Shown one piece after another: positions 1 through 5,450 of a stretch of 5,450 nt of DNA. Numbering within the stretch: position 1 is the first letter of the stretch; each line of letters opens with the position of its first letter. Source of the stretch: Verrucomicrobiota bacterium (GTDB taxonomy: Bacteria > Verrucomicrobiota > Verrucomicrobiia > Limisphaerales > AV2); contig QHPW01000146.1 of the NCBI GenBank assembly GCA_003219675.1, positions 1 through 5,450 on the forward strand. The letters are read 5' to 3'. The position numbers and the translations under genes are program-made. The notes beneath the pieces were generated by a model. The model was not told the DNA's origin and searched no databases. It was given only the letters and a program-made list of their open reading frames with translations.

Positions 1-1259
1 AACACCAGGCTCAGCTTGATCTGGCCGAACTGCCCAAGAAACGAATCCACCGCGACCTGATAAGTCGTGCCTTTGGTAACCGGAAAATTGACCAGGCTCG
101 TCAGGTTCGTGTCGCTATAGGCATCACTCGCCACGGGCGTTAGACTGGCAACCGACATGCCGGTGTAAACCGCCAGCACCGTCGCGAAGCTGCTGCCCTC
201 GGTGGAAATCGCCACGGACCCGTTCGTCGGAGCAATCCAGGTCCACCAGACCGACTGATATGGCAGCAGGCCGGCATGGTTGGATTCGCCGGTTTCACTG
301 CTGGCGCCGGTGTTTGCGCCGGTCGTCGTCGTCAGGTCGCCGCTCAGCGCGATTCGATTGGCGAAGTCGTCATTGGGTGGCGCCACAGCGGCCTCCTGCA
401 ATTGGTCGATCAGGTCGTGCTGCAGCTTCAGCAGCACTTCCGGTGGTTCTTGGGCATTCGGATTCTGCAGTTCAACCTGCTGGAGCGCCTGGTCGCACAA
501 GGCGAGCGCGGCCAGACGATCACCTCGGTTGGCCAACAGGAAGGCTTTGTAGATAAGCCCGCCAATGTTTGTGGGATAGTGGTCGAGCAGCGCGTTGATG
601 TTCGCGAGCGCCAAATCACGATCCCCGATCATCGTGGCATAGCGCGCAAAGAGCGTCTGTTGGTTCTCGAACTCGATCGCGTCAGGCGCGGTTATCGGTT
701 CTCCCAAATCCAATGAGGCTGGAACGCTGCGCGCGATGCCTTTCCAGGCGTCGGGGACCGAAGTCTCCGTTGTGTCCAAAATGGCCCGCAGTTCATACTT
801 TCCGGCTGTCAGCAAAGCGGTTTCGGCCGGGCTGAGTAGCCATTGGAGCCGGCCAATAAAATGGCCATCCAACTCGAGCGAGGAGGCGGGCGTCTGCCGC
901 TGACGCAGCGGCCATGATTGAAGCTGTCCCTGCGCGTCGCGAATCTCGATTCGGACGGCTGCCGACCAGACGTTGCCGGGGGAAGCAATCAGGATCGTGT
1001 TGGTCGGAGAGGCAAATGCTTGCGGATGCATGAGTGCCACTTCGAAAATGAAAGGCCACCCTTTGCGCGCAGTCACCGCGGCGGACCCGTTAAGTGACAA
1101 CGCCACCACTGGCCTGGCGTCCGCCTCTGCGGCTGCGACCCCGCCAGACCCCGTCATCAGGCAAATGCAGAGGGCAACGAACGCGCAAATCCCAGCAAAG
1201 CCGTTCTCTGGGGAGTGCCCACCGCCAGCCATCAAGGTCCGGTTCAAATAGGTCGTCAT
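1..1259 (-). CDS. Exported TPR-like / PPC-like domain protein, C-terminus beyond window
   Basis: The reading frame is open from an ATG at 1259 down to the left edge (419 complete residues, no stop), so the gene is cut by the window. Residues 21-45 form a hydrophobic segment ending in small residues (GVAAAEA), a likely signal peptide, so the protein should be exported. Residues about 50-185 look beta-rich and are unrecognised. Residues about 195-290 are helical and TPR-like, with two repeats around LFARYATMIGDRDLALANI and YKAFLLANRGDRLAALALCD. From about residue 294 (PPNDDFANRIALSG) begins a domain with GESNHAG, SVWWTWIAP and TVLAVYTG. This resembles the PPC-like beta-sandwich repeated in large secreted verrucomicrobial proteins. 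An ATG at 1232 (residue 10) is an alternative start that also keeps the signal peptide. The start lies 6 bases after the stop of the metalloprotease gene, so co-transcription is likely. No clear Shine-Dalgarno is visible. Function is unknown; a role in binding or adhesion at the cell surface is only a guess. Confidence 0.85.
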   Translation of the reverse strand, partial: MTTYLNRTLMAGGGHSPENGFAGICAFVALCICLMTGSGGVAAAEADARPVVALSLNGSAAVTARKGWPFIFEVALMHPQAFASPTNTILIASPGNVWSAAVRIEIRDAQGQLQSWPLRQRQTPASSLELDGHFIGRLQWLLSPAETALLTAGKYELRAILDTTETSVPDAWKGIARSVPASLDLGEPITAPDAIEFENQQTLFARYATMIGDRDLALANINALLDHYPTNIGGLIYKAFLLANRGDRLAALALCDQALQQVELQNPNAQEPPEVLLKLQHDLIDQLQEAAVAPPNDDFANRIALSGDLTTTTGANTGASSETGESNHAGLLPYQSVWWTWIAPTNGSVAISTEGSSFATVLAVYTGMSVASLTPVASDAYSDTNLTSLVNFPVTKGTTYQVAVDSFLGQFGQIKLSLV

Positions 1260-1265
1260 CGTTGG

Positions 1266-3638
1266 TCATCTTTCGTGCAAAGGCGAATCCAGGTAAAAGT
1301 CGTTCACGCAAATTTGCCCTCGGCAGTTTCCTCTCTGTATTTTGCCGTCCGGGCTGATATACGCGTCGCCGTACCTGGGCTGGGGCTTGTCGCGTGTCCG
1401 GTCGTTGACTCCGGTTCCCAGCCGAGACGTGCAAAGGTCGTAGCCCCTTATCTCCTTGTCGACCCAATAGCGGACGGACGAGTTGTCGATGCTCTCATAA
1501 GCATGCGCGACATAGTAGCGCATGAAGCAGCTCTCCACACCGCTATGCTGACCGTGTTCCAGCCCGACGTAATTGGTGGTGCTCACCGTAATAGCGTGTG
1601 GGGAGCCGTTTTCGTTCAGAACCGTAATGGCCATTCCAGCTTCAAACACGCGACGCGAGCCGTCGGGGTTGTTTACCACGGTCCAAAGCACTCCATGAAT
1701 ATTATCGCGGTCTCCATGATGCCAAACACTGCAGCCGTGGGCGAGTTCGTGACTGACGGTCGTCGAGGAGCGCGTCATGAGGTCTATGGGCTCCCGGTCG
1801 CTTAACGAATACCCCGGATCGAAGTAATCGATGTTGGAGCTAATCGCGATTCGGGCTTTGGATCCCGGCGTACTATTCGCTCCTTCGTACCCTGGTGCTG
1901 GCTCGGCGTGGCCGCTGACGTTGTTCGTACCCAACGAAGCTAAGACGATAATCAAGCCATGTTGTGTGCCGCCGCCAGAACCATTGAAGTCAATTAAACG
2001 GTCGGTCGTGTCGATCTCATTCGTGGTAAGCTGATAATGGACCTTTAAGCCCGACTGCCACGCGAGATTAAGGATGCCCGCCAAAGTATTATGAGTTTGA
2101 ATCGTATCAAGCACGAACAAGTCTTTGGTTTTAGCATCGGTTTGTAGATGCCCGCCGTTCTCGGCAAAGCCGCGATACTCTTCGTACAAAGTCAATCCAT
2201 CTCCCGTGTGCCCATCTCCCTCAGGATCGTTTTCTTCGTCATCGTCGTCTGGTAGCGAACTCACGTCGTTGTCTTTTTTCCACTTGTCGGCGATATGCGA
2301 GGTCTTCGCGCGCTTGGGCAACAAAATCGGTTGCGGCGTTTTCGCCGGGTCGGTTTTCAAGTAGCCGACAATCGGGACACCGCCCACTTGAGCAGTAACC
2401 TTGAGTTTGCCGTAGCCGCCGAAGTCGTATGATGCCACGATGGCTTCAGCCTTGGTAAGTCCCGAAGTCTCTGACGTTTCGACCATCGTTTCATCGATCC
2501 ACACGAGGGGCTTGGCGACAAATGGGGGTTGATTTAACGACGGGTCGAATCTCAAGTCCAGGTTGGTGTCGGCAAGCTCCTTGTTTGGCCAGTTCATGCA
2601 CACGCCCGGCTCACGCGAGACGTTCAGTAATTCAAAAGTAAACCCATCTGCCTTTGTCTCAGGAACGCCGCCCGCCACCGTCTGGAGAGTGGCTTTGACC
2701 AGTAGCGGGCGGGCTGGTTCGTTCGGGTCTTTAAGGTTTCCTTCCGGCATCCAGTCTTCGTAAGCGGACGAGTCCGTATAACCAGAGGGCTCAACCACGA
2801 CCTCCAATTGCTCGCCGATCAATTCCCACGTGAAAAGGATGTTTCCCGAAGGTTGACCGTAAACTCCGCAACCTGCCACCGGGATTCCAGGACACCAGCT
2901 TTCCGGATAGTCCGCCAGAGGAAGAGAGACGCTGCCGCTCAGCACCAGCCCTCTCGCTGGCAAAGGGAACCGGTTCGTCAGCCACAGCACAGCATTCGTA
3001 CCGTTCCATTTCGCGTCGCGCAGTGAAAGTGGAGTCCAGTTTGTGATTGTAAAGCCATTAAACGTCTCCGTCAGCTCGGCGTTGAAAAACCCGCCAAAGT
3101 CGATTTGATAAATCGAGGCGTTGGTATCCATCCGCAGCAACAGAGTCGCATCGTTCGGCCGGGTTAGATCGATGTTGATCGTGTTGTTCACGACCGGCAC
3201 ATCGTTCGGATCGCTCGGGCACGAGAACACAGCGTGATCATCCACTTGAACTTCGCCTGCATTGAAGTTGGTGACGCCCGACCAAAACGCCTCGCCCAGC
3301 CCATTGACACCCCCCTGCAATTTGAGCTGGGCTGAGGCCGTCTGATTCAGGCGCCAATCCACATTGCAATCCTCTGAAGCGGTGAACTTGCCCTGATCGA
3401 TCGCCTTCCATGTAACCTTCGCGGTCCAGTCACTGACTCGTGAAAACCGCTGTGGATCTTCCTGCGCTTCGGTGTTGAAGCCGGCGGAAATGAAGATAAG
3501 CCCGATCAGCACCGTTAAGACCGCCCCAGGATCATAACCCAACCTCAGGTTGCCAGACCCTGAAACTTTCCACTCCTCTGCCAAATTGTGAGCGGGGCTA
3601 TCAATGGAGCCGCCCACACCGTGGGCCCTCGGGGACAT
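1266..3638 (-). CDS. Exported putative metzincin-type zinc metalloprotease with EF-hand-like segment
   Basis: This frame encodes 790 residues. Residues about 36-57 (PGAVLTVLIGLIFISAGF then NTEA) are a hydrophobic export signal, preceded by an unusually long 35-residue N-terminal part. Residues 60-440 are beta-rich and unrecognised. Residues about 445-490 hold an acidic run (PDDDDEENDPEGDG) followed by GDGLTLYEEYRGF, resembling calcium-binding EF-hand or thrombospondin-3-like loops of secreted proteins. At 630-640 is HELAHGCSVWH: the HExxH pair H630 and H634, general base E631, and a third His at H640, the spacing of a metzincin zinc site, although the usual Gly at site position 8 is Ser637. 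CFMRYY (M706) is a good Met-turn candidate 66 residues later. Family knowledge predicts zinc-dependent peptide cleavage outside the cytoplasm; the substrate is unknown. The coding sequence looks less GC-rich than its neighbours by eye. The ATG at 3638 has no visible Shine-Dalgarno; an internal TTG start (residue 19 or 33) is possible. Confidence 0.85.
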   Translation of the reverse strand: MSPRAHGVGGSIDSPAHNLAEEWKVSGSGNLRLGYDPGAVLTVLIGLIFISAGFNTEAQEDPQRFSRVSDWTAKVTWKAIDQGKFTASEDCNVDWRLNQTASAQLKLQGGVNGLGEAFWSGVTNFNAGEVQVDDHAVFSCPSDPNDVPVVNNTINIDLTRPNDATLLLRMDTNASIYQIDFGGFFNAELTETFNGFTITNWTPLSLRDAKWNGTNAVLWLTNRFPLPARGLVLSGSVSLPLADYPESWCPGIPVAGCGVYGQPSGNILFTWELIGEQLEVVVEPSGYTDSSAYEDWMPEGNLKDPNEPARPLLVKATLQTVAGGVPETKADGFTFELLNVSREPGVCMNWPNKELADTNLDLRFDPSLNQPPFVAKPLVWIDETMVETSETSGLTKAEAIVASYDFGGYGKLKVTAQVGGVPIVGYLKTDPAKTPQPILLPKRAKTSHIADKWKKDNDVSSLPDDDDEENDPEGDGHTGDGLTLYEEYRGFAENGGHLQTDAKTKDLFVLDTIQTHNTLAGILNLAWQSGLKVHYQLTTNEIDTTDRLIDFNGSGGGTQHGLIIVLASLGTNNVSGHAEPAPGYEGANSTPGSKARIAISSNIDYFDPGYSLSDREPIDLMTRSSTTVSHELAHGCSVWHHGDRDNIHGVLWTVVNNPDGSRRVFEAGMAITVLNENGSPHAITVSTTNYVGLEHGQHSGVESCFMRYYVAHAYESIDNSSVRYWVDKEIRGYDLCTSRLGTGVNDRTRDKPQPRYGDAYISPDGKIQRGNCRGQICVNDFYLDSPLHER

Positions 3639-3643
3639 GACTG

Positions 3644-3672
3644 TTTATAGCAGTTCTAATAAATCAAATCAA
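3644..3672 (-). promoter_or_regulatory. Candidate sigma70-type promoter for the metalloprotease operon
   Basis: On the minus strand TTGATT (3672-3667, four of six consensus -35 bases) is followed after exactly 17 bases by TATAAA (3649-3644, five of six consensus -10 bases). The predicted transcription start falls at or within a base or two of the ATG at 3638. The transcript would therefore be leaderless, or the true translation start lies further inside the gene. The -35 box lies in what was the 3' end of the phosphatase gene before the neighbouring element inserted. It is a pattern match only and is unverified for this organism's sigma factor. Confidence 0.35.
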
Positions 3673-3675
3673 GCT

Positions 3676-3681
3676 GGATTT
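3676..3681. repeat. Target site duplication GGATTT, left copy
   Basis: GGATTT directly abuts the left terminal inverted repeat of the MITE-like element, and the same six bases in the same orientation directly abut its right end (3775-3780). This is the signature of a staggered-cut transposition. Confidence 0.75.
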
Positions 3682-3774
3682 GGGTAGTGTCTGATTTGCT
3701 TGAGGTGGGTGCGCCGCTGCCGCGGCGCACGGCGGTGCCGCAGCACCGCCGCCACCAAATTAAGGACACTACCC
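3682..3774. mobile_element. 93-bp MITE-like non-autonomous transposable element
   Basis: The element is bounded by perfect 10-bp terminal inverted repeats, GGGTAGTGTC (3682-3691) and GACACTACCC (3765-3774), and flanked by a 6-bp direct duplication, GGATTT. It encodes no protein, so it must have been moved in trans by a transposase recognising these ends; none is in the window. Its interior is a palindromic core of two GC hairpins closed by a 5-bp outer stem. The right end overlaps the last codons of the phosphatase gene and supplies its TAG stop. The family of the parent insertion sequence cannot be named from the sequence alone. Confidence 0.8.
3704..3756. repeat. Twin-hairpin palindromic core inside the MITE
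   Basis: The core folds as a three-way junction. The outer stem GGTGG (3704-3708) pairs with CCACC (3752-3756). Hairpin 1 has a 9-bp stem, GTGCGCCGC (3709-3717) with GCGGCGCAC (3722-3730), and a TGCC loop. Hairpin 2 has an 8-bp stem, GGCGGTGC (3731-3738) with GCACCGCC (3743-3750), and a CGCA loop. A related copy lies at 5390-5450. The structure would form equally in DNA as a cruciform or in RNA transcribed from either strand. Confidence 0.85.
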
Positions 3775-5322
3775 GGATTTGGGCACCAGGCGCGACGAAT
3801 CAGGACGCTGCCCTCCCCCGGGAACCAACCAATGAATGATTTGGTAAATCCCCGTCGATTCGATCTGCGGCCTGGTGATCATGGAAGGGTCGTCGGTGAC
3901 GAGGATCGGCCAATCCGCAGAGTTCGCCGACCGGCAGCCGTGGGAACCCTTGACCAGCGTGGCGTCGAGCGGGATCACGTCCATCAACATGCGAAAGCCG
4001 AGCCTTTTCTGGAGCAATCGCCACAGGATTTTCAGTTTCACCGCCGGGATTTTCGGGTCGAGGAACAGCTCCGCGGGATCGTAGCCGGGTTTGCGATGGA
4101 TATCGACACAGCGCGCGAAATCCGGCGCGTTGCGGTCGTCGAGCCAGTGGTAATAAGTGAACCAGGCGTGTTCCGCGGCGACCGCAATCAGGTCGCCAGC
4201 GCGGGGATGATGGATGCCCATTTCCTTTTTCCCCTGAGCGCCCATCACACCGGCCACGGCCGGGGTGCTCTCCAAAAGCTCGCGCACCCGGTCTTCGAGC
4301 GAGTGATCGTTCAGGTAAATGTGCGCCACCTGATGATCCGCCACGGCGAAGACCTTGCTCGCGCCGCAGTCGAGCAGTTCCAGGCCGAGTTCGTCCTTGA
4401 CCATGATCCAGCCCTTCTCGCGAAACAGGCGGTTCAGATGAATCGGTGTATCGACGTTCGTGATGCCGTATTCCGAGAGCAGCAGGACCTGAACCGAGCG
4501 GCTCTGGAAAAATGAAAACAAATCACCGACGATGGCGTCGATCTGCTGAAGGTCGCGTTGAATCGCGGGATTGATCGGACGTGGCGCAGGCTTCCCAGCC
4601 TGCGAGTTCGCCGGACTTCCCAGTCCGGTGTCCGGGGCGACCGGGAGGTCGCCCGAACTCGCAGACATGGATGTCTGCGCTACATAAGGCCCGTGCCGTT
4701 GCAGGTTGTAATCGAGGTGCGGCAGGTAAACGAGGCTGAGCGTCGGCTGATACCTGTTTTCGATCCACCGGGCCGATTCGGCAATCCAACGCGACGCGGC
4801 GTCCGCGGGGCCTTGCGGTGTATCCACACCGGCTGCCGGCCCCCAGAAGCAGGGGAATGGAAACTCCCCCAAATCTTTCTTGATCTCCTTGCGAATGGAG
4901 TACGGCCAGGTGTGGATGTCGAACACTTTCCGCCCGTCGGCCGGGTACATCGGGCGCGGGGTGATGGAGTAGTCGGCGCTGGAATACATGTTATACCACC
5001 AAAACAGTTTGGCGCAGGTGAACTTCGGATCGAGCGCGCGCAGTTCATCCCAGATTTTGCGCCCTTGAACCAGGTGGTTCGATTGCTTCCAGAACTGCAC
5101 CTCGGCCAGCTCGCGGTTATACCAGCCGTTGGCGACGATGCCGTGATCCGATGGCGTCTTGCCGGTGAGATAATTCGATTGCGCCGTGCAGGTGACGGCC
5201 GGAAACGCGGGAACGATGTTGGCCTTCGCGCCTTTCTCCAGGAATCCGGCGATCCGCGGCATGCGCGCGCCGATGAGCGATTCCGTCAGGCCGACGACAT
5301 TGATGATCGCGAGGCGTTTCAT
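3769..5322 (-). CDS. Alkaline phosphatase superfamily protein (type I phosphodiesterase/nucleotide pyrophosphatase-like)
   Basis: The 517-residue protein starts MKRLAIINVVGL with no signal peptide, so it is probably cytoplasmic. FPAVTCTAQSNYLTGKTPSDHGIVANGWY-type sequence at 40-68 matches the nucleophile region of nucleotide pyrophosphatase/phosphodiesterases, with T44 as candidate nucleophile. LPHLDYNLQRHGP (200-212) matches the EPDxxGHxxGP metal motif, keeping D204 but with Q208 where His is usual. LLSEYGI (281-287) replaces the usual SDHG, giving E284 and Y285. GSHG (459-462) supplies the conserved H461. The first-strand Asp (xDG) is replaced by Val10. The fold is clear, but the two-metal site is atypical and the substrate unknown; phosphate-ester hydrolysis is inferred from the superfamily. 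Residues about 213-248 are encoded by a palindromic insertion, and the stop codon comes from a MITE end. No Shine-Dalgarno is obvious before the ATG. Similar proteins occur in ebo-type clusters, but no other ebo gene is visible here. Confidence 0.9.
   Translation of the reverse strand: MKRLAIINVVGLTESLIGARMPRIAGFLEKGAKANIVPAFPAVTCTAQSNYLTGKTPSDHGIVANGWYNRELAEVQFWKQSNHLVQGRKIWDELRALDPKFTCAKLFWWYNMYSSADYSITPRPMYPADGRKVFDIHTWPYSIRKEIKKDLGEFPFPCFWGPAAGVDTPQGPADAASRWIAESARWIENRYQPTLSLVYLPHLDYNLQRHGPYVAQTSMSASSGDLPVAPDTGLGSPANSQAGKPAPRPINPAIQRDLQQIDAIVGDLFSFFQSRSVQVLLLSEYGITNVDTPIHLNRLFREKGWIMVKDELGLELLDCGASKVFAVADHQVAHIYLNDHSLEDRVRELLESTPAVAGVMGAQGKKEMGIHHPRAGDLIAVAAEHAWFTYYHWLDDRNAPDFARCVDIHRKPGYDPAELFLDPKIPAVKLKILWRLLQKRLGFRMLMDVIPLDATLVKGSHGCRSANSADWPILVTDDPSMITRPQIESTGIYQIIHWLVPGGGQRPDSSRLVPKSG
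3775..3780. repeat. Target site duplication GGATTT, right copy
   Basis: This is the second copy of the 6-bp duplication, immediately outside the right inverted repeat. On the minus strand it reads AAATCC and encodes the Lys-Ser pair just before the present C-terminal Gly of the phosphatase. Confidence 0.75.
4581..4683. repeat. Four-hairpin palindromic element inserted in frame in the phosphatase gene
   Basis: Four consecutive perfect hairpins occur. A is 4586-4603 (GCAGGCT stem, TCCC loop), B is 4611-4628 (CCGGACT stem, TCCC loop), C is 4635-4654 (GGGCGACC stem, GGGA loop) and D is 4661-4678 (GCAGACAT stem, GG loop). GAGTTCG (4604-4610) and CGAACTC (4654-4660) pair around B and C. The outermost ends GTGGCGCAG and CTGCGCTAC are inverted repeats matching at 8 of 9 bases. 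The element is translated as roughly residues 214-247 of the phosphatase, a Ser/Ala/Gly/Pro-rich stretch interrupting the junction between HGP and NPAIQRDL. Exact insertion boundaries cannot be fixed without an uninterrupted homologue. Confidence 0.8.
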
Positions 5323-5389
5323 CCGGATTCAAGTTCGATGAAATATTTAAACACGGACGGAGACGAATGAACACGGATTTTGGCGGCGT
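5323..5389. other. Upstream region of the phosphatase gene with AACACGGA direct repeats
   Basis: There is no gene here. AACACGGA occurs twice in the same orientation, 20 bases apart (5350-5357 and 5370-5377), separated by GACGAATG-like sequence. This recalls the degenerate short tandem arrays common between genes in large verrucomicrobial and planctomycete genomes. An AT-rich patch at 5341-5350 (minus strand TTAAATATTT), about 20-30 bases before the phosphatase ATG, is the best place for a -10 element, but no convincing promoter pair was found. Confidence 0.4.
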
Positions 5390-5450
5390 TCTAATTTCCT
5401 TCAGGTGGGAGCGCCGCTGCCGCGGCGCCTGGCGGTGCCGCAGCACCGCC
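5390..5450. repeat. Second copy of the twin-hairpin repeat, cut by the window edge
   Basis: This aligns without gaps to 3690-3750, with 55 of 61 bases identical. Hairpin 2 (5431-5450) is unchanged. In hairpin 1 the two outer pairs are weakened, with G5409 opposite T5430 and A5410 opposite C5429, leaving a 7-bp perfect stem. The left inverted repeat GGGTAGTGTC is not recognisable upstream, so this is either an old, decayed copy or a core that exists without the transposon ends. The right end lies outside the window. Confidence 0.8.

Larger units (their letters stand above)
3639..3768. other. Intergenic region between phosphatase and metalloprotease genes
   Basis: This stretch of about 130 bases carries no gene. 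It holds, in minus-strand order, most of a 93-bp MITE-like element, one copy of its target duplication, and a promoter-like sequence just before the metalloprotease start. The GC hairpins of the element have no following run of T residues on the minus strand, so I do not call them an intrinsic terminator, although they could slow or partly stop read-through from the phosphatase gene. Confidence 0.7.

Noticed and set aside
276..716. Plus-strand open frame of 146 codons
   Set aside because: It is antisense to the TPR and PPC-like part of the exported protein, whose minus-strand translation shows recognisable motifs.
1090..1269. ATG overlapping the metalloprotease stop (ATGA at 1269-1266) as the start of the next gene
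   Set aside because: That frame ends at a TAA around 1090 and gives an Arg/Trp-rich peptide without family features, while the frame starting at 1259 yields a signal peptide and continues open to the window edge.
3612..3626. GCCCAC-ACC-GTGGGC hairpin just after the metalloprotease start
   Set aside because: A 6-bp stem in GC-rich DNA is expected by chance; too weak to call a regulatory structure.
3704..3756. Twin GC hairpins as a Rho-independent terminator
   Set aside because: Neither strand has a T-run after the hairpins, and the structure belongs to a repeated mobile element.
3700..4515. Long open frame on the plus strand opposite the phosphatase gene
   Set aside because: It begins inside the MITE, is Arg/His-rich with no recognisable domain, and lies antisense to a gene with clear motifs; it is a by-product of GC-rich codon use.
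4586..4678. Hairpin cluster as a CRISPR array or tRNA-like structure
   Set aside because: The units are not equal repeats with spacers; they are different perfect hairpins, lie in a coding region and lack tRNA consensus bases.
4558..5370. Long open frame on the plus strand over the N-terminal half of the phosphatase gene
   Set aside because: Same reasoning: Arg-rich composition, no motif, fully antisense to a well-supported gene; openness is helped by the stop-free palindromic element.

Overview
The window reads as a piece of a GC-rich bacterial chromosome, most likely from the Verrucomicrobiota (Limisphaerales/Pedosphaera-like). This placement is inferred from three things: a secreted TPR plus PPC-like protein of a type common in that group, a phosphodiesterase-superfamily protein of a type I associate with it, and abundant short GC-rich palindromic repeats. 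No rRNA or marker gene is present to prove it.

All three genes lie on the minus strand, so the order of transcription runs from high to low coordinates. (1) 5322-3769 encodes a 517-residue cytoplasmic alkaline-phosphatase-superfamily protein (type I phosphodiesterase/nucleotide pyrophosphatase fold). (2) 3638-1266 encodes a 790-residue exported protein with a metzincin-type zinc site (HELAH...H plus a Met-turn) and an acidic, EF-hand-like segment. (3) 1259 to beyond the left edge encodes an exported protein with a signal peptide, a TPR-like helical section and a PPC-like beta domain; its C-terminus lies outside the window. Genes 2 and 3 are 6 bases apart and probably co-transcribed. Gene 1 is separated from gene 2 by about 130 bases that hold a small transposon remnant and a promoter-like sequence, so gene 2 may start its own transcript. 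No shared pathway links the phosphatase to the two exported proteins; the latter two could act together outside the cytoplasm, but that is only inference from adjacency.

The most interesting content is the small mobile DNA. A 93-bp MITE-like element (3682-3774) has perfect 10-bp terminal inverted repeats, a 6-bp target duplication (GGATTT) and a three-way-junction core of two GC hairpins. Its end supplies the present stop codon of the phosphatase gene, and the pre-insertion 3' end can be reconstructed. A relative of its core (55 of 61 bases identical) runs off the right edge at 5390-5450. A second, unrelated palindromic element of about 103 bp (4581-4683), made of four consecutive hairpins, sits inside the phosphatase coding region. 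It is translated as a roughly 35-residue insert and is essentially free of stop codons in all six frames, reminiscent of the protein-coding palindromic elements known from Rickettsia.

No tRNA, rRNA, CRISPR array, riboswitch or convincing intrinsic terminator was seen.
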